The position numbers and the translations under genes are program-made. The notes below the pieces were generated by a model, which did no database searches, was not told where the DNA came from, and saw only the letters and a program-made list of their open reading frames with translations. From NCBI GenBank assembly GCA_913057815.1, contig CAJXOV010000083.1:1-8159 (forward strand): a stretch of DNA of 8,159 nt, written 5' to 3'. The stretch is from an uncultured Flavobacteriales bacterium (GTDB lineage Bacteria > Bacteroidota > Bacteroidia > Flavobacteriales_D > Sanyastnellaceae). Positions 1 through 6,799 of the stretch are shown one piece after another (position 1 is the stretch's first letter; each line of letters starts with the position of its first letter).

Positions 1-33
1 TCGTCGGCAGCGTCAGATGTGTATAAGAGACAG
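1..33 (+). other. Illumina Nextera read-1 adapter (untrimmed sequencing artefact)
   Basis: The first 33 bases match the Nextera transposase read-1 adapter: a 14-base tag beginning TCGTCGGCAGCGTC, then the 19-base Tn5 mosaic end AGATGTGTATAAGAGACAG at 15-33. The identification is from memory of the adapter sequence. This is library-preparation DNA left on the contig end, not a transposon in the genome: there is no transposase gene, no second end and no target duplication. Biological sequence begins at base 34. The adapter has no stop in the frame of the neighbouring minus-strand TolC gene, so gene callers may run that gene to base 1. Confidence 0.97.
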
Positions 34-209
34 GCTGAATCTAGGGCGGCCAGTGCCAATTCTTGTTTCTGTTTGTATTCTTGAATAGTCAGATTATTAG
101 CTCCGCCTAGTTGAAGGCAGGTTTCTAAATCGATAGACTGTACGGTCTCCTGAGCAGAAACTAGAAATGAAAAGCTTAAAGCCAGTATGAGTAGGGTTCT
201 AGATTTCAT
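34..209 (-). CDS. TolC-family outer membrane efflux protein, N-terminal fragment (cut by contig end)
   Basis: The first 58 codons of an outer membrane factor, the exit duct of a tripartite efflux pump. Translation begins MKSRTLLILALSFSFLVSAQ, a Sec signal peptide with a likely cleavage after SA (around residue 19). The mature start has IDLETCLQLGGANNLTIQEY, which resembles the first helix of Bacteroidota TolC-like proteins found in RND operons. The ATG at 209-207 lies one base after the adaptor gene's stop codon, with no Shine-Dalgarno site, so translation is probably coupled. The gene stops here only because the genomic sequence meets adapter at base 33; family members are usually 400-500 residues. 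The context (permease, adaptor, OMF) supports the call, but most of the protein is unseen. Confidence 0.85.
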
Positions 210-210
210 G

Positions 211-1290
211 TTATTTAAACTTAGGAGCTACTGATTGACCATCTTTAACCAATCCTTTTCCTTCTACTATAAAAGCAGTCTTCTCATCTACATCTGAGTT
301 CAATACTTCAAAGTAATCCTTGCTAGAAAGTCCTATCTCTAGTGGAATACGCATTACTTTATTGTCTTTTACAGCATACAAGAAAGCGCCCTCTTTTTCT
401 ATACTCTTAGCTTTGGTGGGGAGCGAAAGCACATCTTCTTTGAATACATCTAAGAACTGCACTTTGGCATACATTCCAGGTTTGATTCTTCCATCCTTGT
501 TGGGAATGTCTATCTCTATCTGCATAGTCTTGGATGAGGCATCTAATACACCGGAAGTTCTAGTAATCTTGGCTTTTATAGTCTCATCAGACAATACAGG
601 GAAAGCCACAGTAACATCCATTCCTACACCAGCACCAGCCATATCTGCTGCAGGCAATGGGATTTTAATTCTCACGGGGTTCGTCTCCTGAATCTGCACT
701 AAAGCCTGAGGGTTAGACTGTGAAAGTCCGCTTTGAACTAGCGCACCTTTGTCTAAATATCGCTGGGTAATAATTCCACTAAACGGAGCTCTTACTTTCA
801 ATTTACTTAGTCTATTCTGCGCAGCGTCTACAGCAGCTTTTAAAGAAAGGTATTCACCTTCTGCAGTTTCTACTAGCTGAAGAGGAGTGATAGCAGGCGT
901 AGTTTCATACGTAGACTTTAACCTTTCGTAAGTAGATTTCTTGGAAGCCAGCATGGCATTTTTCTCTTGGAAATCTCCACTGATTTGCGGGTTTTCTAAT
1001 GATGCTATCACATCTCCTTTTCTTACTGCATCTCCTATATCCTTATGCATGGTTTGTACATAACCACTTTCCATAGCGTACAGCATCACTTGTTGGTTAG
1101 GTTCTGCTGAACCTGTAATTAGTGCTCCTTCGGTAAAGGTCTTTTTTATAGGGTTTACCACTTGTACTATCTGAGTTTTCTGCTCAGTAGAAGCAGCTGC
1201 AGTTCCGGCAGATGAGTTTTCACTTCCGCATGCAGAAACCAGCATTACAAGTATCAAAAATGAAATAGAAGAATAAATTGATTGAATCAT
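211..1290 (-). CDS. RND efflux periplasmic adaptor (HlyD/AcrA membrane-fusion family), lipoprotein
   Basis: A 359-residue membrane-fusion protein that would bridge the RND permease and the TolC-like duct in the periplasm. Residues 1-20 are a hydrophobic signal ending VSA before Cys21, a lipobox, so it is predicted to be lipid-anchored, probably in the inner membrane. Unusually, the extreme N-terminus (MIQSIYSS) has no positive charge. The order is typical: first lipoyl half at about 75-103 (GYV...GDAVRKGDVIASLENP), a short helical hairpin at about 104-163, second lipoyl half at about 165-188 (KVRAPFSGIITQRYLDKGA), a beta-barrel to about 280 including IKPGMYAKVQF, then a membrane-proximal domain. 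The length is normal for the family. The ATG is 7 bp after the permease stop and the gene ends 1 bp before the TolC-like start, so the three form one operon. The substrate is not indicated. Confidence 0.95.
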   Translation of the reverse strand: MIQSIYSSISFLILVMLVSACGSENSSAGTAAASTEQKTQIVQVVNPIKKTFTEGALITGSAEPNQQVMLYAMESGYVQTMHKDIGDAVRKGDVIASLENPQISGDFQEKNAMLASKKSTYERLKSTYETTPAITPLQLVETAEGEYLSLKAAVDAAQNRLSKLKVRAPFSGIITQRYLDKGALVQSGLSQSNPQALVQIQETNPVRIKIPLPAADMAGAGVGMDVTVAFPVLSDETIKAKITRTSGVLDASSKTMQIEIDIPNKDGRIKPGMYAKVQFLDVFKEDVLSLPTKAKSIEKEGAFLYAVKDNKVMRIPLEIGLSSKDYFEVLNSDVDEKTAFIVEGKGLVKDGQSVAPKFK

Positions 1291-1297
1291 ATGCTAA

Positions 1298-4200
1298 TTA
1301 GTTGAGCTCAGTTTGATGAGTAGATGTAGTTTTTTTGGCTATCAAAAAATACAAGATAGGAATCACGTATAGCGTAAGGAGTGTAGCCATAAAGGTTCCA
1401 CCTATTACCGCTATAGCTAAAGGAACATTAGCTTCTGAACCAGCACCACTAGCCATGGCTGTTGGTAGAAGTCCGAAAATAGTTGTTCCTGCTGTCATGA
1501 GTATAGGCCTGAATCTATCGCTGGCTCCAGAGAGAATAGCTTCAGCTTTGTCTTTCCCTTCCTTTATAAGGGCGTTTATTCTGTCTATAAGGATGTTACC
1601 ATAAGAAACGGCTATTCCTACCATCATGATAATTCCCATGAGCGACTGAATATTTAAGTTGGTATTGGTAAGCCACATTAATAATACAACTCCGATTATT
1701 CCTAGCGGGAAGGCTAATAGGATAATTAATGGTTGCCTAACAGACTTAAACAAAGGCATGATAATGAGAAAGGCCAAAATCACAGCCAACCCTAATCCTA
1801 ATCCTAAATCACTAAATGAGCTCTTCATAGTGGTTACTTCCCCTCTAAAGTCCACTGTATATCCTACAGGCAGTTCTATGGAGTCAAGCTTCTTTTGAAT
1901 TTCATCAGAAACAGAGCCAATATCAGCACCTACAACATTTGCATACACGTTAAACTCACGCTGTAAGTTGTAGTGGTTAATCTCCACAGGATTAGTTGAT
2001 TCTGAGATTTCAGAAAAGTTCCTAAAAGGCACAGGCTTGTCATGTGTAGTGCTCGTAACATTTACGTTTTTAAGGATGTTTTCATCGTTGATTAATTCCT
2101 CGGGATAGGTCACCCCCACGAAGTAGTGGTTTCCATTGTTTTCATCTATCCAGAAAGCTTTATCAAACGTGGCAGAGGAGTTTAACGCAGAAACCATGTT
2201 TTTTATGGCATCCACTGGCTTCACACCTAATTCTGCGGCTTTAATTCGGTCTATGTCTATATCCTTGGTAGGCTGATCCAAGCGTTGCAATACTCTAATA
2301 TCTCTAGTAGCCGTGATACTAGAAATAGAATCTTTAATCTGTTCGGCTATTTCTTGAAGTTTGTATAAGTCATTCCCGATTACTTGAACATCAATAGGAG
2401 CGGGCTTTCCATCATTCAGAGCAGCGGTGATTAGTCCACCAGTATTAAAGCTGATTTCTACTCCTGGAAAATTGGCTGCCATTCGTTCACGAAGTCTTAT
2501 AGCATAGTCGAAGGTGCTTGTTTCATGGCTGTTTTTTAACTGAACTCCTATAAATGCATCTTGAGTTCCTGAGTTGGGAGTATAGGCTGCTGGAAGATCA
2601 TAGAAGATTCCTATGTTAGAAATCAACTGTTGAAGGTCTCCTCCTAATTTATTTCTTACCAGAGCCTCCATTTCTATAATGGTCTTTTCAGCGGTTTTAA
2701 GTGGAGTTCCTGATTCCATTCTCACTTCTATTTCCATTTGACCTACATCAGACTGCGGAAAGAGCTCATATCCAAGCTCATTCTTCATTACGAAGAGAGA
2801 GATTACAAACATACAAGCCACTGTAGCCAATACTCCCCATTTGAATCTAAGAGCTGATTTTAAGCTGTTCTGGTATTTGCTACGCAGCCATTCTATAAAC
2901 CGCTGGAAGAAACCAAACATCGATTTCTCCTGTTTTCCATCTGAAGAAGGAAGTCTATTTCTAAAGAGGTAAGCAGCTAGCAAAGGAACCAGCGTAAGAG
3001 AAAATATGTAAGAACCCAGTAACGCTCCGGCTACTGTAATAGCTAGCGGAGAGAATAGGAACTTGGCCATTCCAGTCAAGAAAATCACAGGAGCAAAAAC
3101 AACTATAATCACGAGGGTAGAAGCAAGTACAGGAGTCGCTACCTCTAAAGCTGCATCCATGGCTCCCTGCCACGCTTGTTTGCCCATTTTCAAGTGTCTG
3201 TCTATATTCTCTAAAACGACTATGGAATTATCTACGAGCAATCCAAGCACAAGGGTAATTCCACCCAGCGTGATGCTATTGATAGCTTGGCCAGTCATCG
3301 AGAGAACTATAAAGGCAAAGAGGATAGAGAGTGGTAAACTAATAGAAACCACAAGGGCAGAACGCCAATTCCCTAAGAAAAGAACCAGTACGATAATGAC
3401 CAAAGCCAATCCACTGAGCCCAGCATAAGCCAGTCCCGATATGGAATTTTGTACATAAGAACTCTGGTCGAAAATCACGTTAAGCTCTATACCATCCGAC
3501 ATTCTAGATTTAAGCACAGGAAGTGCAGCTCTTACTCCGTTTACCGATTCTATGGTGTTGGCACCGGGTCTTTTGAAAATAGGAAGGTAAACTTGCTCTT
3601 TTCCGTCTACTCTGGCTATGTTGGTTTGTATTACACCTGCTTTTTCAGCATGGCCAATGTCTTTTACGTAGATAGGATTTCCGTTTCTATAGGTAATGAC
3701 TATATCATTGAATTCTTTCACATCTACTATCATTCCTTTGGCATCTATAGCATAATTGATAGAGCCTATTTCGGCTATACCAGAAGGAATCATAGTGGTG
3801 TTATCTTTTATGGCTTGGCTTATTTCAGTTTGAGAAATGTTAAGTGCTTCTAGTTTTCCTGGATCTACATAGATGTAAACTCTAGTTTTAGAACCTCCAT
3901 AAGCTGCAGGAGCTACTATTCCAGGGATTCCGCTGAGCATTTGTCTTAACTTGGTGTATGCCTCTGTATAGAGCTCTTTACCGCTCATTACATCTGAACT
4001 TACCGTCAGGAGCATTAGTGGCTTACTCGCTGTAGGGTCGAATGGCTGAACCATAGGAGGGAGCGTTCCTGGAGGCTGGTAATACATATCACTCATGGCG
4101 TAGGCTGAAGTATTGGCCATGGCTTCCGCAGGGTCTACATCTTCTCCGTAGTAATTAGTAACCATACTAACTCCCATAATGCTTTTAGAAATTTGCTTTT

Positions 4201-4426
4201 CTATCCCAGGAGATTGTCCTGTCCATCTTTCCATTCTACTGGTGATGTCTTTCTCTACTACTTCAGCAGGCATTCCTGGATAAAGAGTAAGTATCTGCAT
4301 GGCAGATTTCTTAAACTGAGGTAGAATATCCACAGGCATTCTAGGAATAAGAACTGCGGAGAGCACACAAACCACTATAGCTAAAACGACTACTAAATAA
4401 GGATTCTTGAATGATAGTTTTATCAT
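1298..4426 (-). CDS. RND efflux transporter permease (AcrB/HAE-like)
   Basis: A 1042-residue inner-membrane proton/drug antiporter of full family length. It has TM1 at about 8-27, a periplasmic loop to about 330, a TM2-6 bundle at about 330-490, TM7 at about 529-547, a second large loop to about 870 and the last TM bundle at about 875-1030. The start MIKLSFKNPY is the usual RND N-terminus. Signatures include VDGKEQVYLPIFKRPGAN near 273-290 and RFRPILMTA near 971-979. The TM4 motif is GLLVDNSIVVLEN (395-407): Asp399 matches AcrB D407, while the D408 position is Asn400. In TM10 the AcrB K940 position appears to be Ser941 (GIAVSYGNILID). The DN form is common in HAE-like pumps and differs from the DFGxxVDGAVV motif of CzcA/CusA metal pumps, so I favour an organic substrate, which remains unknown. 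It is first in an operon with the adaptor and the TolC-like gene. Confidence 0.95.
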   Translation of the reverse strand: MIKLSFKNPYLVVVLAIVVCVLSAVLIPRMPVDILPQFKKSAMQILTLYPGMPAEVVEKDITSRMERWTGQSPGIEKQISKSIMGVSMVTNYYGEDVDPAEAMANTSAYAMSDMYYQPPGTLPPMVQPFDPTASKPLMLLTVSSDVMSGKELYTEAYTKLRQMLSGIPGIVAPAAYGGSKTRVYIYVDPGKLEALNISQTEISQAIKDNTTMIPSGIAEIGSINYAIDAKGMIVDVKEFNDIVITYRNGNPIYVKDIGHAEKAGVIQTNIARVDGKEQVYLPIFKRPGANTIESVNGVRAALPVLKSRMSDGIELNVIFDQSSYVQNSISGLAYAGLSGLALVIIVLVLFLGNWRSALVVSISLPLSILFAFIVLSMTGQAINSITLGGITLVLGLLVDNSIVVLENIDRHLKMGKQAWQGAMDAALEVATPVLASTLVIIVVFAPVIFLTGMAKFLFSPLAITVAGALLGSYIFSLTLVPLLAAYLFRNRLPSSDGKQEKSMFGFFQRFIEWLRSKYQNSLKSALRFKWGVLATVACMFVISLFVMKNELGYELFPQSDVGQMEIEVRMESGTPLKTAEKTIIEMEALVRNKLGGDLQQLISNIGIFYDLPAAYTPNSGTQDAFIGVQLKNSHETSTFDYAIRLRERMAANFPGVEISFNTGGLITAALNDGKPAPIDVQVIGNDLYKLQEIAEQIKDSISSITATRDIRVLQRLDQPTKDIDIDRIKAAELGVKPVDAIKNMVSALNSSATFDKAFWIDENNGNHYFVGVTYPEELINDENILKNVNVTSTTHDKPVPFRNFSEISESTNPVEINHYNLQREFNVYANVVGADIGSVSDEIQKKLDSIELPVGYTVDFRGEVTTMKSSFSDLGLGLGLAVILAFLIIMPLFKSVRQPLIILLAFPLGIIGVVLLMWLTNTNLNIQSLMGIIMMVGIAVSYGNILIDRINALIKEGKDKAEAILSGASDRFRPILMTAGTTIFGLLPTAMASGAGSEANVPLAIAVIGGTFMATLLTLYVIPILYFLIAKKTTSTHQTELN

Positions 4427-4480
4427 GCGTATTCGTTGGTTTTGGCTTGAATAGAGTTTAGGAATTAAGTCTTTCTCTAC

Positions 4481-4543
4481 TTAATCAAAAGCGAATATAC
4501 AGGAAAGTAAAAGTGAAAAAAGCGGTAATGAAAAGTACTTCAT
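4481..4543 (-). other. 20-codon signal-peptide-like open frame upstream of the permease
   Basis: A short minus-strand frame, ATG at 4543 and TAA at 4481-4483, encodes 20 residues: a Met-Lys start, a run of Leu/Phe/Ser, then LLSC (Cys15, lipobox-like) and five more residues. It looks like the front end of a lipoprotein. It begins 8 bp after the terminator at 4551-4576 and ends 54 bp before the permease ATG, in the same reading frame. It could be a leader peptide, the remnant of a lost small lipoprotein, or chance in a pyrimidine-rich stretch. There is no ribosome-binding site to support translation. Confidence 0.2.
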
Positions 4544-4550
4544 AAGTTTC

Positions 4551-4576
4551 AAAAAGGCGAACTCTACGAGATTCGC
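4551..4576 (-). terminator. Rho-independent terminator after the hydrolase/SRPBCC operon
   Basis: Read on the minus strand, GCGAA(T)CTC-GTA-GAGTTCGC folds into an 8-bp stem with one bulged base and a 3-base loop, followed by C and TTTTT. It lies about 80 bp after the stop codon of the SRPBCC gene and about 125 bp before the permease start. It would end the transcript from the right and insulates the pump operon, which therefore probably has its own promoter between 4427 and 4550; I could not pick one out with confidence. Confidence 0.7.
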
Positions 4577-4654
4577 ATTGTTCAGAAGTTTGCATAGGAA
4601 GAACAACCTTTTTCACACGTTCCAAGAGACAGATTCTATCTTGATATACTAAGG

Positions 4655-5185
4655 CTATTTCTTGTTAATGGCTTTGTGAAGGCCCGCGTCTTTTATTCTG
4701 AGGTCGTTTCCATTTTCATATACAGACTTGATGTTTTCCAGAAAATAACTCCACCCACCATGACAGCCTAATCGCACATTTTTTTTAGATGCATCATCCG
4801 TTGGGATGTCTTTTTGAGTGATGGCTATAATGGTGTAGTCTTCATAAGATGAAAGCTGGACTTCTACTCTACAGTTGCCAGCGAATGTGAATGCAATGAA
4901 ATCGGTTCCGTTTGTTTCTAACACTTTTCCTTTCTCAGTTTCTCCATAGTTGTACCATCTCCACTCGTAACTACATGGAGCGGTATAGTTAGATTTGTAG
5001 TCAAGTGTTTTGTTTTCGGAGTCAAGGTATTTAGCTGATTCTAAAAACCACTTTTTGATTTCAGAAGGAATAGTCCAAGCGTCATAAATTGTTTTCATAT
5101 CTGTTTTCACAGCAGACTTCACAGTAAAACATGTCCAATCAAAATTTTCCATATTACAATATACGTTGAATTGGAACAGTGTCAT
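4655..5185 (-). CDS. SRPBCC / AHSA1-domain protein (Bet v 1-like fold)
   Basis: A 176-residue single-domain protein of the AHSA1/START-like group, whose members bind hydrophobic ligands or act as Hsp90 co-chaperone relatives; the role here is unknown. Family-like stretches are AWTIPSEIKKWFLESAKY near 36-53, YEWRWYNYGETEKGKVLE near 73-90, FAFTFAG-type strands, ITQKDIPTD near 122-130, and the C-terminal helix GGWSYFLENIKSVYENGNDLR at about 141-161. There is no signal peptide, so it is cytoplasmic. The listed ATG overlaps the hydrolase stop by 4 bp (ATGA), implying translational coupling. An alternative ATG at 5152-5150 (residue 12, MENFDWTCF) fits the usual start of homologues better, so the first 11 residues are uncertain. 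It is last in the operon, before the terminator at 4551-4576. Confidence 0.88.
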   Translation of the reverse strand: MTLFQFNVYCNMENFDWTCFTVKSAVKTDMKTIYDAWTIPSEIKKWFLESAKYLDSENKTLDYKSNYTAPCSYEWRWYNYGETEKGKVLETNGTDFIAFTFAGNCRVEVQLSSYEDYTIIAITQKDIPTDDASKKNVRLGCHGGWSYFLENIKSVYENGNDLRIKDAGLHKAINKK

Positions 5186-6066
5186 ATTTGCAACGCTTTA
5201 ATTGGTTCATCTTTTTTAGCCATCGAATGTTGAACAGCTTTCATTATTTCTTCTAATACTTTATTATTCCAGAGCATCCTGTAATGACCTACTTTTTCAA
5301 GTGCTACTAAAGTAGAATTCTCAATGTTTTCATTTATGAAAACAGAGTTTTGGAATGGGAGAACTTTATCTTTTTTTTCATGAATAAGAGTTAAATGATT
5401 GAAGTTGGCGAGCAATAATTTATCGCAAGCATTCACTTTTGAAAGTGGTTCTTTCAGAAGGTTAGAAGCTAAGGTTATCATATGATGATATGCTTTGTCT
5501 GATAACTGTACAGTTTCTTTGAAAAAATCGAAAATATGTTTTGATTTTTGAGGAGAGGTCAGGAATACCAAATGGTTTGTTTGTATAGATAACTCACTAA
5601 GAGCGTATGATGTTATCAACGAACCAAAGGAATGGGAGATAATGGATATTGGCTCGGAAGTTCTTATTCTTTTTAGTATTGTTTTCATTACTTCTTTGCA
5701 TTCTAGGAGATTAGTGTGAGTATTGGAGTTGTTTCCATGGGCTGGTAAGTCGAACGATATGGTGTGATAGCCTTTTTTTACCAGCTCATCAGAAATAAGA
5801 CCTAAACTGCCTGCATTTGAGTTCCATCCATGGACAAGGAGGAAGGTTGATTTCTGTGGGTCTCCATTTTCATAACATGCTATTTTTCCAAACTCGGTTT
5901 GGATTTTAAAAGTTGATGAACTCAGTAAGTACTTTTTTTCTTTAGGTTTTATCTTTGATAAATTGGTTTTTTGGAATAACCTAAAAGCTTTCTTTCCTGC
6001 TGTTTTGGAATCAATAGCATTTAGGAATTTGAAATAAACTCTTGTTAAAAATAATATAGTCTTCAT
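5182..6066 (-). CDS. Alpha/beta hydrolase (serine hydrolase)
   Basis: A 294-residue alpha/beta-hydrolase-fold enzyme, probably an esterase or lipase acting on an unknown ester. Visible elements are the oxyanion strand LLVHGW at 76-81, the turn FDLPAHG at 105-111, and the nucleophile elbow SHSFG with Ser146. The likely acid is Asp233 (HEKKDKVLPF) and the likely catalytic His is His261 (VGHYRML). The complete triad suggests an active enzyme. The elbow has Ser rather than Gly at its first position, a tolerated variant of GxSxG. The N-terminal 40 residues are basic and hydrophobic (MKTILFLTRVYFKFL) without a clear signal cleavage site, so the protein may associate with the membrane. The start is 46 bp after the TetR stop, a gap filled by the operator palindrome at 6080-6095. 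It overlaps the SRPBCC gene by 4 bp. Confidence 0.92.
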   Translation of the reverse strand: MKTILFLTRVYFKFLNAIDSKTAGKKAFRLFQKTNLSKIKPKEKKYLLSSSTFKIQTEFGKIACYENGDPQKSTFLLVHGWNSNAGSLGLISDELVKKGYHTISFDLPAHGNNSNTHTNLLECKEVMKTILKRIRTSEPISIISHSFGSLITSYALSELSIQTNHLVFLTSPQKSKHIFDFFKETVQLSDKAYHHMITLASNLLKEPLSKVNACDKLLLANFNHLTLIHEKKDKVLPFQNSVFINENIENSTLVALEKVGHYRMLWNNKVLEEIMKAVQHSMAKKDEPIKALQI

Positions 6067-6079
6067 ATTTCTGTTGTTT

Positions 6080-6095
6080 TATACCGTTCGGTATA
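6080..6095. promoter_or_regulatory. Palindromic operator, probable TetR-family binding site
   Basis: TATACCG-TT-CGGTATA is a perfect inverted repeat with 7-bp arms and a 2-base spacer, in the 46-bp gap between the TetR-type gene and the hydrolase start, 14 bp upstream of the hydrolase ATG. The size, symmetry and position fit a TetR dimer site that would block expression of the hydrolase and SRPBCC genes. A degenerate copy lies before the repressor at 6729-6744, which supports regulation by the local TetR protein. Binding is inferred. Confidence 0.75.
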
Positions 6096-6112
6096 TTTTT
6101 AGGTAAAAAAAA

Positions 6113-6709
6113 TCAAATATGTAGTTCTTTGGTAATTGCGTTTTCCAAATACTCCATCATACGAGGCATATGGTTTTCATCCTTCATCATAGTGGAGGTG
6201 AAAATACTACCCTGTATGGTTGAGTATATCCTCATAGCTAACTCCTGTGGGTTAATCTCTATTTTGAAATCTCCTTCTTTTTGTCCCTGCTCAATTATGA
6301 CTGCAATGTTGCTGACTAGTTTTTTCATAACGGATGTTACTCGAGCCATAAGGGCAGGGTGTTGATTGTTAGCATCAGATCCCATGTTTATTATTGGACA
6401 TCCACCCAAGTCTAATGTGATTTCATAATACCGTTTGTAAACATCAGTTAATGCTTTCAACTGGTCCTTGGCCTTTGCATGTTTCATCATCATATGGCTA
6501 ACGTACCCGATTGACAACTTTATGACTCTGTTAAATGCTTGTATAGATAAATCTTCTTTGTTTTTAAAATTCCCGTAGATGGCACCTTTAGTTAATCCAG
6601 TGGCATTAGTAATGTCGGACATGCTTGTACCTACATATCCTAATCTATTAAAAATAGGAGCGACTTGTTCTAGAATAAAATCTGTAGTTTTTTCCGATTT
6701 AGCAGTCAT
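6113..6709 (-). CDS. TetR/AcrR-family transcriptional repressor
   Basis: A 198-residue regulator. The N-terminal three-helix domain includes YVGTSMSDITNATGLTKGAIYGNFKNKEDL (25-54), the classic TetR helix-turn-helix with the GAIYGNFKNKE recognition and exit segment. The rest is a helical ligand-binding and dimerisation domain containing LGGCPIINMGSDAN near 101-114, a stretch common in one TetR subgroup; the ligand is unknown. I chose the ATG at 6709-6707. The frame can be extended three codons to a TTG at 6718, but that start would overlap the promoter element and has no support. Palindromes at 6080-6095 (before the hydrolase) and 6729-6744 (before itself) suggest autoregulation and control of the hydrolase/SRPBCC pair. 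Whether it also controls the efflux operon is not shown by any good operator there. Confidence 0.93.
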   Translation of the reverse strand: MTAKSEKTTDFILEQVAPIFNRLGYVGTSMSDITNATGLTKGAIYGNFKNKEDLSIQAFNRVIKLSIGYVSHMMMKHAKAKDQLKALTDVYKRYYEITLDLGGCPIINMGSDANNQHPALMARVTSVMKKLVSNIAVIIEQGQKEGDFKIEINPQELAMRIYSTIQGSIFTSTMMKDENHMPRMMEYLENAITKELHI

Positions 6710-6715
6710 GGAATA

Positions 6716-6723
6716 CAAAAGTA
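6716..6723 (-). promoter_or_regulatory. Bacteroidota-type -7 promoter element (TACTTTTG) for the TetR gene
   Basis: On the minus strand, TACTTTTG matches the Bacteroidota -7 consensus TAnnTTTG exactly and ends 6 bases before the chosen ATG (TACTTTTG-TATTCC-ATG). A clear -33 TTTG/TTG is not visible at the expected distance. If used, transcription would begin at or very near the start codon, giving a leaderless or nearly leaderless mRNA. The operator-like site at 6729-6744 lies immediately upstream, where a bound repressor would block the polymerase. Confidence 0.45.
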
Positions 6724-6728
6724 CGAAA

Positions 6729-6744
6729 TATACTGATTGGTATA
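6729..6744. promoter_or_regulatory. Degenerate second TetR operator, upstream of the repressor gene
   Basis: TATACTGATTGGTATA matches the perfect palindrome at 6080-6095 at 13 of 16 positions and keeps the outer TATAC / GTATA arms. It sits about 20 bp upstream of the repressor ATG, between where the -33 and -7 elements would be, the expected place for autoregulation. The lost inner symmetry suggests weaker binding than at the hydrolase site. Confidence 0.55.
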
Positions 6745-6799
6745 AAATAGAAATTGTTTTCCTTTTGTGTCTAACTCTTCACTTTCGAATTTTAATGCA

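Noticed and set aside
15..33. Tn5 mosaic end as evidence of a transposon insertion
   Set aside because: It is part of the Nextera adapter at the exact contig end, with no transposase, second end or target duplication.
2961..3173. Minus-strand 70-codon frame within the permease gene
   Set aside because: Alternative frame of the permease with no domain features; the permease frame is continuous there, so it is not a frameshift.
3449..3853. Plus-strand open frame of 134 codons, Tyr/Phe/Ser rich
   Set aside because: It lies wholly inside the permease gene on the opposite strand; its composition is the antisense shadow of that gene. Other plus-strand frames at 320-691, 1335-1604, 1659-1898, 3063-3428, 6129-6365, 6579-6872 and 7008-7286 were dropped for the same reason or for lying mostly over real genes.
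4496..4511. TATACAGGAAAGTAAA as a third TetR operator before the pump
   Set aside because: Only 10 of 16 bases match the strong palindrome and the inverted symmetry is lost.
4624..4632. AAGAGACAG, matching the last 9 bases of the mosaic end, as an internal adapter junction
   Set aside because: The match stops after 9 bases and the surrounding sequence is ordinary intergenic DNA; chance match.
4427..4654. Promoter for the pump operon
   Set aside because: Near matches to TAnnTTTG (such as TATATTCG and TACTTTTC on the minus strand) lack a correctly spaced -33 element, so none could be called.
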